Assembly (NCBI GenBank): GCA_020435085.1
Contig: JAGRAB010000261.1
Span: forward strand, 1-6,936
Reading direction: 5' to 3'
Length of the DNA: 6,936 nucleotides
DNA from: Bdellovibrionales bacterium
GTDB lineage: Bacteria > Bdellovibrionota > Bdellovibrionia > Bdellovibrionales > UBA1609
The notes under the pieces were generated by a model, which made no database searches, was not told the origin of the DNA, and worked only from the letters and a program-made list of their open reading frames with translations. The position numbers and the translations under genes were made by a program. Below, piece after piece: positions 6,446 through 6,936 of this stretch. Position 1 is the stretch's first letter. Every line of letters begins with the position of its first letter.

Positions 6446-6936
6446 ATGCTGACACCAGCCATTCAGGCCGAACATCTCACAATTCAATTTGATTCAGAAG
6501 TCCTTTTGAAAGACATCAACCTGGCAATTGATCCAGGTGAAGTTTTTGTCATTATTGGTCCGAGTGGTCATGGCAAATCTGTTTTTATGAAAATGTTGGC
6601 AGGAATTCTGCCGCCAAGTTCAGGAAAAGTTTTTATTGAAGGTCATGATCTTTATGAAGCGACAGAAAAAAAACGAATAGAAATTATGCAAAAAATGGGG
6701 ATGTTATTTCAAAAAAACGCCCTCTTTGACTCTTTGACTGTTGCTGAAAATATTGCATTTCCTCTTCGGGAAGTTTCAAACTGTACTGAATTTGAAATTA
6801 AAAAGCCCATCGACTTTTTCTTAGAAGCAGTGGCAATTCCTCATGCCAGAGATCTTTATCCAGATGAAATTAGCGGAGGTATGCAAAAACGGCTTGGAAT
6901 TGCCAGGGCGTTGGCACTGTATCCAGAAATCATTTT
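6446..6936 (+). CDS. ABC transporter ATP-binding protein, MlaF-like (3' end cut by window edge)
   Basis: Partial gene: 163 complete codons from ATG at 6446 to the right edge, out of roughly 240-270 expected. It is an ABC ATPase with Walker A GPSGHGKS at 38-45 (Lys44), the Q-loop glutamine Gln89 in MLFQKNALFDSLTV, and the ABC signature ISGGMQKR at 142-149. The sequence stops just inside the Walker B strand (YPEII). SGGM followed by a basic pair, GKSVFMKMLAG after Walker A, and the LFQ-x-x-ALFDSLTVxENxxFPL block are typical of the MlaF/Ttg2A family. Those proteins power retrograde phospholipid or other hydrophobic-lipid transport between outer and inner membranes with MlaE permease and MlaD MCE proteins. 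A permease and an MCE-domain gene are expected to the right. The His in Walker A is an uncommon filling of a variable position. No gene symbol is given because the defining partners are not visible. Confidence 0.9.
   Translation, partial: MLTPAIQAEHLTIQFDSEVLLKDINLAIDPGEVFVIIGPSGHGKSVFMKMLAGILPPSSGKVFIEGHDLYEATEKKRIEIMQKMGMLFQKNALFDSLTVAENIAFPLREVSNCTEFEIKKPIDFFLEAVAIPHARDLYPDEISGGMQKRLGIARALALYPEII

Noticed and set aside
1..6936. A novel defence, mobile or biosynthetic system
   Set aside because: All eight genes belong to recognisable housekeeping or envelope families. I saw no CRISPR-like repeats, insertion-sequence ends, tRNA genes or toxin-antitoxin pairs on either strand.

Overview
The window reads as a housekeeping segment of a Gram-negative (diderm) bacterial chromosome with moderately AT-rich DNA. 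An outer-membrane-type TPR lipoprotein, a RodZ-like cell-shape protein and an MlaF-type lipid-transport ATPase all imply two membranes. The LDH-like malate dehydrogenase next to sucCD, the PilF/Tgl-like lipoprotein and the base composition would fit the Bdellovibrionota or former Deltaproteobacteria. That placement is an impression from gene style, not a demonstrated assignment.

Layout: seven genes lie head to tail on the minus strand and one partial gene at the right end lies on the plus strand. Read in the direction of minus-strand transcription, a divergent promoter region (about 6245-6445) is followed by mdh, sucC, sucD and ndk. sucC-sucD is nearly overlapping and the sucC ribosome binding site shares bases with the mdh stop codon. 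A strong hairpin with a short U-tract (2731-2762) closes this unit. After it come an RlmD-type 23S rRNA uracil methyltransferase, a six-TPR PilF-like lipoprotein and a RodZ-like gene that runs off the left edge. On the plus strand, an MlaF-like ABC ATPase starts at 6446 and is cut by the right edge.

Function: the first unit is energy metabolism. SucCD makes ATP or GTP from succinyl-CoA, Mdh oxidises malate, and Ndk equilibrates nucleoside triphosphates. The second unit mixes ribosome modification with envelope functions (pilus secretin assembly and cell shape). Its order, ndk - rRNA methylase - pilF - rodZ, parallels the gammaproteobacterial ndk-rlmN-pilF-rodZ-ispG-hisS neighbourhood, but the methylase is from an unrelated enzyme family. 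Four start codons are moved downstream of the longest open frame (at 1510, 2728, 3201 and 6244), because lipobox, Shine-Dalgarno or family-length evidence favours the inner ATG.

I found no RNA genes, mobile elements, CRISPR arrays or novel defence-like systems. No gene-free stretch exceeds 300 bases. The most interesting points are the locus-order conservation with a swapped methylase and the terminator/attenuator placed directly before the methylase start.
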